Shown here: piece after piece, positions 9,393-18,666 of the stretch | Position numbering within the stretch: the stretch's first letter is position 1 | Layout: every line of letters begins with the position of its first letter | Assembly (NCBI GenBank): GCA_900100895.1 | Contig: FMTX01000010.1 | Coordinates: forward strand, 62,001 to 126,000 | Source of the DNA: Lachnospiraceae bacterium YSD2013 | GTDB taxonomy: Bacteria; Bacillota; Clostridia; Lachnospirales; Lachnospiraceae | DNA: 64,000 bases | Direction: 5' to 3' | Program-made: the position numbers and the translations under genes | Notes under the pieces: model-generated | What the model was told of the DNA's origin: nothing | What the model saw: only the letters and a program-made list of their open reading frames with translations | Database searches by the model: none

Positions 9393-11237
9393 TTATTTTT
9401 TTATCTTAAAATACACCTGATAAGGCTCGTAACCTACCTCGTTAAGCTTCATAAAGCTGATTCCGGGGTCAAGATTCTCGGTCTTATAGAAGGTTCTGAA
9501 GTCGCCCCACTGACGTTCTGTGTCGGCGGAAAGCTCCTTGCAGGGGTCGGCGGTCTCTATTGTGAGGACACGCTCTTCCTTGGTAATGCCGGCAAGCACT
9601 TCCGAACCGTATCTGAATGCTCCCACAGTGTTGTCATCGGGAAGGGTAATAAACTTAAGTCCGATGGGAAGAATTACTGTCACGGTGTCTTCTTTGTCCC
9701 ATACGCGCTTAATCTTCACGAAGTCGCATTTCTTGGTCTCTGCAACAAGCTCATCGTTAATGTAGATGGCCGCTTTCTTGTCAATCCATTCGGGGATGCG
9801 CACGTAAAGCGTAATCTCTGCATTTTCGCCGGTCTCGACAGAAATAATGTATTTCTTGAAGTCGGGCTTATTGGCATATGCGGCGGTGGTATCCGTAACT
9901 GTCTGCTTGGCATTGTTCTCGGAAGAATTCATAAGGCTTCCGTTCATACGGTCCTCTCGCACACGTACCTTCACGGGAACGTCCTCCGTCACGAAGTCAG
10001 CCTCTGCATTTAAGTACTGCGTCACATAAATGCTGTTTCCGTCCTGATAGAATATGTGGCGGTTCCAAGCGGCATTGGCCTGCACCATAGTACCGTGACA
10101 GCAAAAGAAAGAATCTTTCTCTCCTGCCCAGTCTTTCTTGGAGCCTGCTTTGAGCGGCAGGAAGTAGGTAAGTAAGCCTTCGCCCTTGCTGCCTTCATAA
10201 GGCATTCCCTGCCAGTACGTCTGGGCTTTGATACCGTTTTGAACGTTGTACTCAATGTACTGAGAATAGAGCGGATCTTTGGTCTGTTTAAAGAGGAAGT
10301 CTGCAAGACGAATCATGTTGTATACGGTGCAGTGCTCCTGGTTCTTATCACCGAGGCGAGCCTTAAACTTCATCTTGGGAGTCCAGATTTCACCCTGTGT
10401 CTGACCGCCTGTTACGAAGATTCCTCTGTCGGTAACGGCACATTTCCAGTAGGCCTTAACTATATCGAAGTATTTTTTATCACCTGTAACTTCATAGGCT
10501 CTTGCGCACCCCATAATCTCTGGGATTGTGGTGTTGGCATGCATGTTGGTAAGAACGTCCTTGCCTTCAAGGAGGGGATCGAAGAGGCGGCCTCTGTAGT
10601 AACGCTTAAGAAGCTCCTCGTACTTGGCATCACCGGTTATCTCAAGAAGGTCGGCCCATACTTCGAGCATTCCGCCGGTCTCAACATCTAAGATATCATC
10701 AAACTCCTCGCGGCTATACTGTCCGCTCCACTTATAGAACCAGTCTGCGAGGTGATCTGCTATGTCGAGAGCCTTCTCAAGCTTCATAATCTTATAAACG
10801 TCCACAAGACCCATAAAGAGCTTGTGAATGGTGTACTGAGGCGCCCAGACAGCCTTGCCCCGTGCAATCCAGTAAAGGTACTTTTCAGGAATGGAACAAG
10901 CCCACTCTCCGCCGTTGTCAATCTGGCATTCTTTGAGTTCGTCTAAGATTGCGGAAGTCTTGGCGTAAAGCTCGAGGTCTTCTTTTTCCTCGTATACAAA
11001 AGCAGCTGCCGAGAGCCAGTGCCCTAAGAAATGGCCTCTTAACTGGCAGGACAAATCCTCCCAGCCGTCCAATGCTTCCTTGTTATTGCCGCGACCCGTA
11101 ACGCGTCCTGCCTCAAACTGAAAGCTTCTGAGTAACTGCCAGTTTTCAAGAGACATAAGATACTGCTTGTTGCGCATCTCGCGTCTTATTAAGTCGCCTT
11201 CGAAAATTTTGACGTTTTTTCCTTTTAACTCTTTCAT
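9393..11237 (-). CDS. GH127 family beta-L-arabinofuranosidase
   Basis: 614 residues with no signal peptide, so cytoplasmic. The (alpha/alpha)6-barrel family signatures are present: DLSCQLRGHFLGHWLSA near residues 60-77, the zinc-site Glu and Cys in QEHCTVYN, and the paired Cys in SFFCCHGTM, one of which is the nucleophile in characterised HypBA1-type enzymes. A beta-sandwich domain follows. The known family reaction is release of L-arabinofuranose from beta-linked arabino-oligosaccharides. It starts 11 bases after the GH31 gene stops, with AAGGA before the ATG, so the two are co-transcribed. The partner GH31 and the sugar ABC importer suggest intracellular trimming of imported arabinose- or xylose-decorated oligosaccharides (inference). 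Confidence 0.88.
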   Translation of the reverse strand: MKELKGKNVKIFEGDLIRREMRNKQYLMSLENWQLLRSFQFEAGRVTGRGNNKEALDGWEDLSCQLRGHFLGHWLSAAAFVYEEKEDLELYAKTSAILDELKECQIDNGGEWACSIPEKYLYWIARGKAVWAPQYTIHKLFMGLVDVYKIMKLEKALDIADHLADWFYKWSGQYSREEFDDILDVETGGMLEVWADLLEITGDAKYEELLKRYYRGRLFDPLLEGKDVLTNMHANTTIPEIMGCARAYEVTGDKKYFDIVKAYWKCAVTDRGIFVTGGQTQGEIWTPKMKFKARLGDKNQEHCTVYNMIRLADFLFKQTKDPLYSQYIEYNVQNGIKAQTYWQGMPYEGSKGEGLLTYFLPLKAGSKKDWAGEKDSFFCCHGTMVQANAAWNRHIFYQDGNSIYVTQYLNAEADFVTEDVPVKVRVREDRMNGSLMNSSENNAKQTVTDTTAAYANKPDFKKYIISVETGENAEITLYVRIPEWIDKKAAIYINDELVAETKKCDFVKIKRVWDKEDTVTVILPIGLKFITLPDDNTVGAFRYGSEVLAGITKEERVLTIETADPCKELSADTERQWGDFRTFYKTENLDPGISFMKLNEVGYEPYQVYFKIKK

Positions 11238-11248
11238 ACTCTTAATCC

Positions 11249-13579
11249 TTATTTACCGATGATTTTGCAGGTTGTATTAACCTTGTATTCCGCGTTGCCG
11301 GTTTCTGCCGAAGATAACTTTCCGGCATCGTCATTCCACATAAATTTCTGAAGACTGTAATCGCCCTCTTCGTAGCCGTATCCTTCACCTGCGTCATTGT
11401 ACAGTGTAAAGGTGCAGTCGTCGCCGGGGTAGATGTTAAGAACAGTCTTGCCCTTTTCATCATTCATGGGAATGATGCTTCCGGCCTTAACAAACAGCGG
11501 TATTCTGTCGATGGTAGCCTGCGCCTTGATAAGCTGCCCGCCCGCATATTTCTTACCTGTGTGGAAATCGTACCACTCTGCGCCCTTAGGAAGCCATACG
11601 TCGATGGTCTTGTCGCTGTCGGAGGTTTCTGCCACTCCGTAGTATAAAGGCTTGGTAACAGGGCATACCATAAGGCTGTCGCCCACCATAAACTGCTTTA
11701 AGTCCTTATAGCACTCTGAGTCCTCGGGGAACTCAAAGAACAAAGGCTTAATAAACATCTTATCCTTAAGTGCCACCGAAGCAGCTACCGAGTATATGTA
11801 AGGCATAAGCGTCTCTCTTAAACGGATAGCTCCCACAATAGCATCATAGAACGGGTCCCCCTTATCACCGAAGTTCCAAGGCTCTCGACACACATCCGTG
11901 CCGTGGCTTCTAAACATCGACAGGAACTCTCCGTACTGAAGCCATCTGGTATAAAGTTCTCTGTAGCGTGGATCTGCCGCGCCGTCCTCATACTCGCCGC
12001 TCCAATACCACTCACGTCCGTTCTTTACAAAGAAAGCGCCTATATCAAGCGTCCAATATGCAACCGAAGTCATAGCAAGCTGCAAGCCTGCGATAATCTG
12101 CTTATTAAAGGTATCCCAGCTTGCGCTGATATCACCCGACCACACTACAGCGCCGTACTGATGCGAACCGTAGAATCCGCTTCTGGTGAGGTTCAACACA
12201 CGTTTCTCAGGCTTAACTTCACGCTGTCCCACATATATGTTACGCGCATGATACAAACCGTAGCCGTTACCCTTATCTATATACATGGAATCCATGCAGC
12301 GTTCCTTAAAATCAAAGAAAAGCTTCTCGGGAAGAGGCCTCTTAAGCACCTCCCACTCAGGCGTGATAGGTTCGCTTGAATCGCACCACCAGCTTTCAAC
12401 ATCCTCAGATAGAAGTCCTCTCTTAACCTGATCGAAATACAGCTTGCCGGCCTTCTCGTCAAAAGCATCATATACGTTCGTACCCGGCAAAAGAAGTCCT
12501 TCCTTCTTAAACTCAGCATAATTCTCCGTACACTCATTCATGGACGGCCAGATTGAAAGCATAAAGTGAACACCCTCATCGTTAAGCTTCTTAACCATAG
12601 CCTTAACGTCGGGAAAGCGCTTCTTGTCAAATATCTTCTCTCCCCACTTGCCGTCTTCCCAGCTCATCCAGTCAAGGACGATACAGCCAAGCGGAATATC
12701 GCGCTTTACAAACTCTGCGGCGGTTTCCTCGATTTCTTCCTGAGTCTCGTAGCGTTCTTTGGACTGAACGTAGGAATATGCCCACTTAGGAAGCATAGCG
12801 GCACTGCCTGTCATACGTCTTACAGTGCTTACGATATCCTCATAAGAATCCTCGGCAAGTATAAAATAATCAATATATCTGTCGGCCGAGGTATACATAT
12901 ATGTGCCGTACTCGGTATCCGAGAAAATCGCAGGGCTCATGGTCGTAAACATCACGCCGTAACCCTTGCTCGATATGAACATCGGGAGAGAAATCTGCTT
13001 ATTAGCCTGATGAATGTACCTTGTGGTGCCTCTGTAATTATAAACGCCTTCCTCGTACTGACCGAGGCCGTAAATCTTCTCGTCCTCAGCAAAAGAAATA
13101 AAGGTCTTGGTCTCGTAAAAGCTATCGTAGTATTCTCTCTCCGCGCTTACCACGTGCTTCTTGATACCGTCGCGGGTCTCGATGTCTTCGGTTTCGATGC
13201 GCCCGTTTCTCTTAAGACGAAGGGCATCGAACTTCACCAGTTCTCTGTCCGCCTTGGCGCTTTCTGCGTACAGTTTCATACCGTTTTTGTACAAAGAAAC
13301 CGACGCATTGGCCTTAAGTACCTTAACAATCAGTTCTCCGGCGTTGACATAGTATGCCCCCGCATCCGCATCAACGGTAACCTGCGTAGGCTTCGCAAGC
13401 TTAAGATAGTCTGCCTGACCGGCTCTAAACTCTGTACCTTCGGCATACGAAACTCTGACATCATTGCCGCCATATACCGTTATTCTTAATGTTCCGTGTT
13501 CACTCGAAAAAATGATTGAACCATCCTGCTCGTGAATAGATTCGACCGCTCTTGATAAGTCTTTGACAGGTGTAAGCAT
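11249..13579 (-). CDS. GH31 glycosidase, alpha-xylosidase-like
   Basis: 776 residues, the length of YicI-type alpha-xylosidases, with no signal peptide. An N-terminal beta-sandwich (1-240) leads into the TIM barrel, where IVLDWMSWEDGKWG, the nucleophile region WWCDSSEP and the acid/base region WSGDISASWDTF are all present. C-terminal beta domains follow. Specificity for alpha-xylosides over alpha-glucosides is inferred from overall resemblance and from the GH127 partner, not from a diagnostic residue. TAGGAG precedes the ATG. A 9-base-pair hairpin (13609-13630) separates it from the LacI gene, so it may be partly uncoupled from upstream transcription. Confidence 0.85.
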   Translation of the reverse strand: MLTPVKDLSRAVESIHEQDGSIIFSSEHGTLRITVYGGNDVRVSYAEGTEFRAGQADYLKLAKPTQVTVDADAGAYYVNAGELIVKVLKANASVSLYKNGMKLYAESAKADRELVKFDALRLKRNGRIETEDIETRDGIKKHVVSAEREYYDSFYETKTFISFAEDEKIYGLGQYEEGVYNYRGTTRYIHQANKQISLPMFISSKGYGVMFTTMSPAIFSDTEYGTYMYTSADRYIDYFILAEDSYEDIVSTVRRMTGSAAMLPKWAYSYVQSKERYETQEEIEETAAEFVKRDIPLGCIVLDWMSWEDGKWGEKIFDKKRFPDVKAMVKKLNDEGVHFMLSIWPSMNECTENYAEFKKEGLLLPGTNVYDAFDEKAGKLYFDQVKRGLLSEDVESWWCDSSEPITPEWEVLKRPLPEKLFFDFKERCMDSMYIDKGNGYGLYHARNIYVGQREVKPEKRVLNLTRSGFYGSHQYGAVVWSGDISASWDTFNKQIIAGLQLAMTSVAYWTLDIGAFFVKNGREWYWSGEYEDGAADPRYRELYTRWLQYGEFLSMFRSHGTDVCREPWNFGDKGDPFYDAIVGAIRLRETLMPYIYSVAASVALKDKMFIKPLFFEFPEDSECYKDLKQFMVGDSLMVCPVTKPLYYGVAETSDSDKTIDVWLPKGAEWYDFHTGKKYAGGQLIKAQATIDRIPLFVKAGSIIPMNDEKGKTVLNIYPGDDCTFTLYNDAGEGYGYEEGDYSLQKFMWNDDAGKLSSAETGNAEYKVNTTCKIIGK

Positions 13580-13608
13580 TGTAAATCTCCTAAATTTATG
13601 TATATGCA

Positions 13609-13630
13609 GGGCGAAGAATACTCTTCGCCC
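13609..13630 (-). terminator. Hairpin between the LacI regulator and GH31
   Basis: Perfect 9-base-pair inverted repeat (GGGCGAAGA / TCTTCGCCC, 4-base loop), 11 bases after the LacI stop. No clean T-tract follows, so it may be a weak terminator or a processing or stability element inside the operon. Confidence 0.5.
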
Positions 13631-13640
13631 GTAATATTCG

Positions 13641-14681
13641 TTATCTGACAGAATCCCTGATAATCAGTTCACAGGGAACCTTGTAGGCCGAGGCGGGAGC
13701 ATTTCTGAATTCCTCATCCTCGATTTCTCTGATCATAAGCTCAGCGCATTTCTCACCGATTCCCTTAAGGGGAAGTTCACATGTGGAAAGCTTGGGAGTC
13801 ATGAACTCGGATATTTCTCTGTTGTCAAATCCAAAGACCGAAATGTCCTTGCCGACAACCAGTCCTGCCTCAAGTGCCGCGTCATAAGCACCTGCGGCCA
13901 TAAGGTCGTTCATGCACCATATTGTATTTACGCCTTTTTCCAAAAGCTTCTTAGCGTATTCTTTGCCGGTTTCACGTTCCCAATCGGCAAAATAAACTAT
14001 TGTTTCATCATACTTAATGCCAAATTCTTTGAGTACTTTCTTGTAGCCCTTAAGTCGCTCAACGGTATGAAGGTTCTCCTCCTTACCGGCGATAACGCCT
14101 ATCTTACGATGTCCGCCTGCAATTAAGTATCTGGTAAGCATTTCGCTTCCGCCTTCGTCGTCGATAAGTACCGACTTATACTCGCTGTCTCTTGCCGGGC
14201 CATAGGCAAAAACAACGGGGATCCCGTAATCACTCGGAATATTGTTAAGTACGTGGCCGTGAGCGGCAACGTAAATCACACCGTCCGCGCGCATAGCCTG
14301 CGCTTCGAGCAGTGCGGGAGACGTGTTCGCTTTTAAAAGATTCTCTTCGCCCAAAGTAAGACCGGTCTTCTTCCACTTTTCGTACATGGCCATATTGATA
14401 AGGATACTTCTGTAGCCTTTCTGCTCGCACACGTCCATAATAGCCTCTACGATGGGCGGTGTGGAGAACTGCAGCAGTTCCTCTGCAATAATACATATGC
14501 ACTTATTGTTCTGGCGTCGCATTCCCTGTGCAAAGAAATTGGGACGGTAACCCGTCTTCTCTACCACTTCAAGAACTCTTCTCTTGGTTTCTTCAGTCAT
14601 GTTGGACTTGCCGTTTAAAATATTTGAAACGGTACTGGGAGAAACGTTGCACATTTTTGCGATTTCTTTAACGGTAATCAC
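13641..14681 (-). CDS. LacI family transcriptional regulator
   Basis: 346 residues from GTG at 14681, chosen because AGAGGAG lies 7 bases upstream and the helix-turn-helix starts right there (VKEIAKMCNVSPSTVSNILNG); an ATG at 14723 would add 14 unneeded residues. The HTH and hinge occupy residues 1-60 and the periplasmic-binding-protein-like sugar-sensing domain about 60-346, with the usual DGVIYV and WCMNDLMAAGAYDAALEAG segments. It sits between the ABC transporter genes and the glycosidase genes, so it most likely represses this locus and is relieved by an imported sugar. The tandem TAAATCGTTTTA boxes at 18489-18513 are the best candidate operator. Confidence 0.9.
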   Translation of the reverse strand: MITVKEIAKMCNVSPSTVSNILNGKSNMTEETKRRVLEVVEKTGYRPNFFAQGMRRQNNKCICIIAEELLQFSTPPIVEAIMDVCEQKGYRSILINMAMYEKWKKTGLTLGEENLLKANTSPALLEAQAMRADGVIYVAAHGHVLNNIPSDYGIPVVFAYGPARDSEYKSVLIDDEGGSEMLTRYLIAGGHRKIGVIAGKEENLHTVERLKGYKKVLKEFGIKYDETIVYFADWERETGKEYAKKLLEKGVNTIWCMNDLMAAGAYDAALEAGLVVGKDISVFGFDNREISEFMTPKLSTCELPLKGIGEKCAELMIREIEDEEFRNAPASAYKVPCELIIRDSVR

Positions 14682-14740
14682 TTTGAAACTCCTCTTAATC
14701 TTAAGGTCTGCCACCTTAATCATACTTTCTTTTTAATAGA

Positions 14741-14765
14741 CCCCTGCCGGGTATTCCGACAGGGG
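14741..14765 (-). terminator. Terminator after the binding-protein gene
   Basis: 10-base-pair GC-rich inverted repeat with one G-U pair, 22 bases after the binding-protein stop, followed on the minus strand by TCTATTAAAA, a weak T-tract. It would lower expression of the regulator and glycosidases relative to the transporter. Confidence 0.65.
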
Positions 14766-14786
14766 CCCAAGTATCAAGTATATACC

Positions 14787-16538
14787 TTACTTTGCAGCCT
14801 GCATAGCCTCAAGTTCAATTGTGTACTTGTCTACGTCAAACTTGTAAAGCTGATCAAAGCCTAAGCTGTTAAGATTTTCAACCATTTCGTCCCACATAGA
14901 GTCGAATTCGGCGTCGCTCTTAGCAAAGATCATTCTCCAAGAAGCATCCTTAACTTCCTGACCTACCTGGTTTCTGATAACTGTGATATCAGCATCGTCG
15001 GAAGGAAGAGATACGGATACGCTGGGTCTTACAAGAAGTGCATTGTTGGTCTTCATCCAGTCAACGGGTTCAGCAACACCAAATCTTGCGCTCCACTCGT
15101 TCTTGGTCTTGGTAGCTGTTGCTTTCTTCCAGGATGACCAGTGAGTGTTACCATAAGGTTCGCCTGTGTTAGGGTTGGTGGAGATTGCGCTTACAATCCA
15201 CTGGTTGATAGCGTTGTTACCGTCTGAGTAACCTGCTCCGCCGTACTCTTCGGGAACGGGAAGGTTGTCCATAAGAGCGTTGTCGTTAAGGATAGAGAAC
15301 TTACCATCGATGATTTCGTAGTTGAAGCCTTCGATACCGTCATGCTGGAAGGTAACACCTTCGGGTGAAGCATACCAGTCAAGGAACTTCATGATGCGGT
15401 CAAGCTTTTCGCCTTCAACACCTGAACCAACACCGAATAAACGGCCTGATCCATAGTAAGAGTCAGATGTGGTGTAGTAGTTCTGATCTTTAACAGGGAT
15501 GAAAATCATACCCTTGCCGTCTGCAAGTCTGTCCTGGGTGTTCCAGAAACCAACCTGCCAGCTGTACCAGAATGTGTAAACCTGTCCTGCGCTCATCTTA
15601 GCACATGCAGCGTCCCAGTTCTGAGAACCGGAATCGGGGTCAACAAGACCCATCTGGTTAGCCTTGTATAAGAACTTAAGCATCTTGTAGTATGTAGCGT
15701 TCTTGTCTGTAAGAGGAACAAACTTATCGTCTGCTGTAAGGATTGCGGAACCCTTAATCTTCTCGCCGTACCAAGTGGTAAGCTGAACAACGTTAGCGAT
15801 ACCGATCATACCGTCGTTGTTGTCCCAGTCAGGCCAAAGTGAGAAACCGTAAGCGGGATCGCCGGCTTCATTGGTGGGGTTAGCATCCTGAATCTGCTTG
15901 ATAACATCAAGGAGACCGTCAAGGTCAGCGATGTCGGGAGCGCCGATTCCTGAGTATAAATCCCAGCGAAGCATAGGGCTGGAATAAATAACATCATCAG
16001 AGAAAGCTGTGGGAGAAGTGTTGGTCATTTCACAAGGAATACCATAGATCTTACCATCAGCATTTCCGGGAAGACCACTGTTGTAAGTGGTAATCTGTCT
16101 GTCGAACTCTTTAAGGTTGCTGCAGTTAGCATACTCTGCAGAAATGTCCTTAATGAGACCTGCCTGTACACAATCGCTGAAGTGTGTAGGGTCAAGTACT
16201 ACGATATCACCTAAGTTACCTGTTGCTGTTCTGGTCTGATAAACAGCGTCGCCTGCTACCTGAGGAGCAATAATGTTAAGTTCGATATTGAAACGATCCT
16301 TAACAACCTTTGCAAACCAACCGGTCTGTGTGCCCTGGTAGTTAGCTGCTTCGTCGTATACTTCTACAACGAGTGTTTCATCTGAAGATGAACTTGCGGC
16401 AGCACCGCCGTCATCTTTCTTTTCCGTTGAAGTCTGTGTGCCTGCATTGCTTCCTGAATCAGTGGTCTTGCCACATCCTGCAAGAGATGCTGCTACGAGT
16501 GTCAACGAAAGTAACATTGCAACTACTCTCTTCTTCAT
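14787..16538 (-). CDS. Extracellular solute-binding lipoprotein of a sugar ABC transporter
   Basis: 583 residues. A lipoprotein signal ends in the lipobox LAGC (Cys about residue 22), followed by a Ser/Thr/Gly-rich tether and a large two-lobe binding domain rich in Trp and Tyr. The size, about 580 residues, fits the LipO/LplA-type binding proteins that pair with LplB/LplC-like permeases. AAAGGAGG lies just before the ATG. No ATPase gene is present; such importers commonly share an MsmX-type ATPase encoded elsewhere (known for Bacillus). The ligand is probably an oligosaccharide suited to the GH31/GH127 enzymes (inference). Confidence 0.9.
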   Translation of the reverse strand: MKKRVVAMLLSLTLVAASLAGCGKTTDSGSNAGTQTSTEKKDDGGAAASSSSDETLVVEVYDEAANYQGTQTGWFAKVVKDRFNIELNIIAPQVAGDAVYQTRTATGNLGDIVVLDPTHFSDCVQAGLIKDISAEYANCSNLKEFDRQITTYNSGLPGNADGKIYGIPCEMTNTSPTAFSDDVIYSSPMLRWDLYSGIGAPDIADLDGLLDVIKQIQDANPTNEAGDPAYGFSLWPDWDNNDGMIGIANVVQLTTWYGEKIKGSAILTADDKFVPLTDKNATYYKMLKFLYKANQMGLVDPDSGSQNWDAACAKMSAGQVYTFWYSWQVGFWNTQDRLADGKGMIFIPVKDQNYYTTSDSYYGSGRLFGVGSGVEGEKLDRIMKFLDWYASPEGVTFQHDGIEGFNYEIIDGKFSILNDNALMDNLPVPEEYGGAGYSDGNNAINQWIVSAISTNPNTGEPYGNTHWSSWKKATATKTKNEWSARFGVAEPVDWMKTNNALLVRPSVSVSLPSDDADITVIRNQVGQEVKDASWRMIFAKSDAEFDSMWDEMVENLNSLGFDQLYKFDVDKYTIELEAMQAAK

Positions 16539-16602
16539 AATATCCTCCTTTAAGATTATGAAATAAGTTATATATCTAACGGCCCACCCGTTAAATATCG
16601 TA

Positions 16603-17550
16603 TTAACCCTTTACCGCACCAATCATGATGCCCTTGGTAAAGTATTTCTGGAAGAACGGATATACCAAAAGGATAGGTGTTACTACCACGATGGTAACCG
16701 TCATTCGTACCGAAGTAGCCGTCTGCATCTTAGCCATGGATGCCGCGATATTGGCGGACGACGAACTACCGTTAAGAAGCGCCTTAATGGAGCTGGACTG
16801 CGTGATGTACTGATAAAGTACAAACTGCAGGGTGCTAAGCTTCTTGTCTGTTACGTAAATCAGTGTATCCTGGAATGCGTTCCACTGGTTAACTGCGGTA
16901 AATATAGCTACCGTAGCAAGAATAGGCTTGATTACGGGAAGCATGATTCTGAAGAAAATCGTAAGTGTTCCCGCGCCGTCTATCATGGCCGCATCTCTGA
17001 GCTCACCGGGAGTCGCTTCTATAAATGTCTTACAAAGAATCATATAGAAGGGGCTGATGGCTGTGGGAAGTACGTAAATCCAGAAGTTATTGGTAAGCTT
17101 TAAGTTGCTCATTGTAATGTAAAGCGGGATAACACCTGCATTAAAGTACATTGTAGCCGCTATAACTCTGTACCAGAACTTTCTGCCCCACATGGTCTTA
17201 CTTGTGAACATGTATCCTAAGAATGCTGAAGTAAATACTACAATCAGTGTTCCGATACCGGTTCTAAGGAGCGAAATCTTAGCTGCATCAAACAAACCTT
17301 CAAGTTTCATTACCTGAACATAGTTTGAAAAATGGATTTCCTTGGGAAGGAAAATTACTTTACCTCTCTCACTGAGCTGATTGGAGCTTATGGAGTTGAT
17401 AAAGATGTAGTAAAAAGGATAAACACAAACAAATGCAAATATCGAATATACAAAATATGTTACGATACTTACCATTCTGTCACCAAAAGAAGGCTTGTAG
17501 TGTACGCTTGATGACGCGAATTCCTGATCTTTCTTACTCATTCGGGCCAC
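16603..17550 (-). CDS. Sugar ABC transporter permease, LplC/YtcP-like
   Basis: 315 residues with about six membrane segments. The cytoplasmic EAA loop that contacts the ATPase is visible as ATPGELRDAAMIDGAGTLTI (about residues 200-220). It begins 3 bases after the LplB-like gene stops and is followed 64 bases later by the binding-protein gene, so the three form one operon. The protein forms half of the membrane channel of a carbohydrate importer. Confidence 0.92.
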   Translation of the reverse strand: MARMSKKDQEFASSSVHYKPSFGDRMVSIVTYFVYSIFAFVCVYPFYYIFINSISSNQLSERGKVIFLPKEIHFSNYVQVMKLEGLFDAAKISLLRTGIGTLIVVFTSAFLGYMFTSKTMWGRKFWYRVIAATMYFNAGVIPLYITMSNLKLTNNFWIYVLPTAISPFYMILCKTFIEATPGELRDAAMIDGAGTLTIFFRIMLPVIKPILATVAIFTAVNQWNAFQDTLIYVTDKKLSTLQFVLYQYITQSSSIKALLNGSSSSANIAASMAKMQTATSVRMTVTIVVVTPILLVYPFFQKYFTKGIMIGAVKG

Positions 17551-17553
17551 CTC

Positions 17554-18471
17554 CTAAATAAAGCCTTCACCACGTACAAGCTTCGAGAAGCCGTTCGTTA
17601 AGGTGAGTAATATGATGCTGACAATTGACTTAAGAATACTTACCGCTACGGAAAGTGAATATCCGCCGCTGCCCATTGCCAGGTTGTATACGTATAAGTC
17701 AAGAACCTGGATGTAGTCCTTATTGAAGGAGTTCTGGAATACGTAGAACTGCTCCATACCGTTGGTTAAGAAGTTAGCAAGGTTAAGCATTACGATTACG
17801 AAGTATGTAGGTAAGATACTGGGAATCGTGATGTGACGGATAATCTGCATACGGCTCGCACCGTCAACCTTGGCCGCTTCTATCATCTGCTCATCAATAC
17901 CTGTAATAGCAGCAATGTACATGATGGCCGCCCATCCGGCATTCTTCCACGTCAGCCACAGCCATTGCTTGAAGTAGATATGCTCTGTGGACTTTAGGAA
18001 GTCTATCGGTCTGTCAATCAAGTGACAATTCATAAGGATCGTATTTACAACGCCTGTACTGTTGAGTACGGAATATGCGATTGAGAATACAAGTACCCAG
18101 CTTATGAAGTTAGGAATCGTAGTAACTGTCTGTACGAATTTCTTAAAAGGAACACATTTGATTTCATTAAGAAATACCGCAAATATCATGGGGAACCATG
18201 AAAACAGGAGACTCAAACCACTGATGGCGAAGGTATTACGAAGTACCTGTAAAATCTGTTTAACCTTAACAGGGTTCTCTACCATGTACTTAAACCACTT
18301 AAGTCCTACGAACTTATCGGGAGTGAGTGCCTGCGGCGGCTTGTAGTCAAAGAATGCGTATACCCAGCCATAAAGCGGATAGTACGAAAAGATAAGTACT
18401 ATCAGGATAAAAGGCAGGATATAAAGAAACTCTCTGAATGAACGCCATTTCTTCTTACTCATATCAACCAT
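17554..18471 (-). CDS. Sugar ABC transporter permease, LplB/YteP-like
   Basis: 305 residues with six membrane helices and the EAA loop MIEAAKVDGASRMQIIRHI. It is the first gene of the transporter operon. Two starts are possible: the ATG at 18471, or the ATG at 18462 (MSKKKWRS), which is better spaced from GGAAAGG. Upstream lies a promoter with a tandem operator-like repeat at 18489-18546. Confidence 0.92.
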   Translation of the reverse strand: MVDMSKKKWRSFREFLYILPFILIVLIFSYYPLYGWVYAFFDYKPPQALTPDKFVGLKWFKYMVENPVKVKQILQVLRNTFAISGLSLLFSWFPMIFAVFLNEIKCVPFKKFVQTVTTIPNFISWVLVFSIAYSVLNSTGVVNTILMNCHLIDRPIDFLKSTEHIYFKQWLWLTWKNAGWAAIMYIAAITGIDEQMIEAAKVDGASRMQIIRHITIPSILPTYFVIVMLNLANFLTNGMEQFYVFQNSFNKDYIQVLDLYVYNLAMGSGGYSLSVAVSILKSIVSIILLTLTNGFSKLVRGEGFI

Positions 18472-18488
18472 AACCTTTCCAAAACCGG

Positions 18489-18546
18489 TAAATCGTTTTA
18501 TTAAATCGTTTTACAATAATATAGCCTTTTTTTACAAAATATTCAA
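18489..18546 (-). promoter_or_regulatory. Promoter and tandem LacI-type operator of the sugar transporter operon
   Basis: On the minus strand, -35 TTGAAT (18541-18546), a 17-base spacer and -10 TATATT (18518-18523) are followed at once by two exact copies of TAAATCGTTTTA (plus-strand reading; 18489-18500 and 18502-18513, 13-base period). Each copy is a near-palindrome around a central CG, as is typical of LacI-family operators. Placement over the transcription start fits repression. The assignment to the LacI protein at 13641 is inference. Confidence 0.65.
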
Positions 18547-18635
18547 TATTTTTACAGCACTTTTACTTTTTTGGTGACATTTCCCCAAATTTGTTTGTGC
18601 ATATTTGTTCAAAAATCAGTTGTATGCATACAAAT

Positions 18636-18660
18636 ACCCCCAACCGGTTAAGTTGGGGGT
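18636..18660 (-). terminator. Terminator after azlD
   Basis: Perfect 9-base-pair stem (ACCCCCAAC / GTTGGGGGT) 6 bases after the azlD stop, followed on the minus strand by ATTTGTAT. Confidence 0.75.
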
Positions 18661-18666
18661 AAATTT

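Noticed and set aside
12566-13489. 307-residue plus-strand frame inside GH31
   Set aside because: Antisense shadow of the GH31 gene, without ribosome-binding site or recognisable domain.
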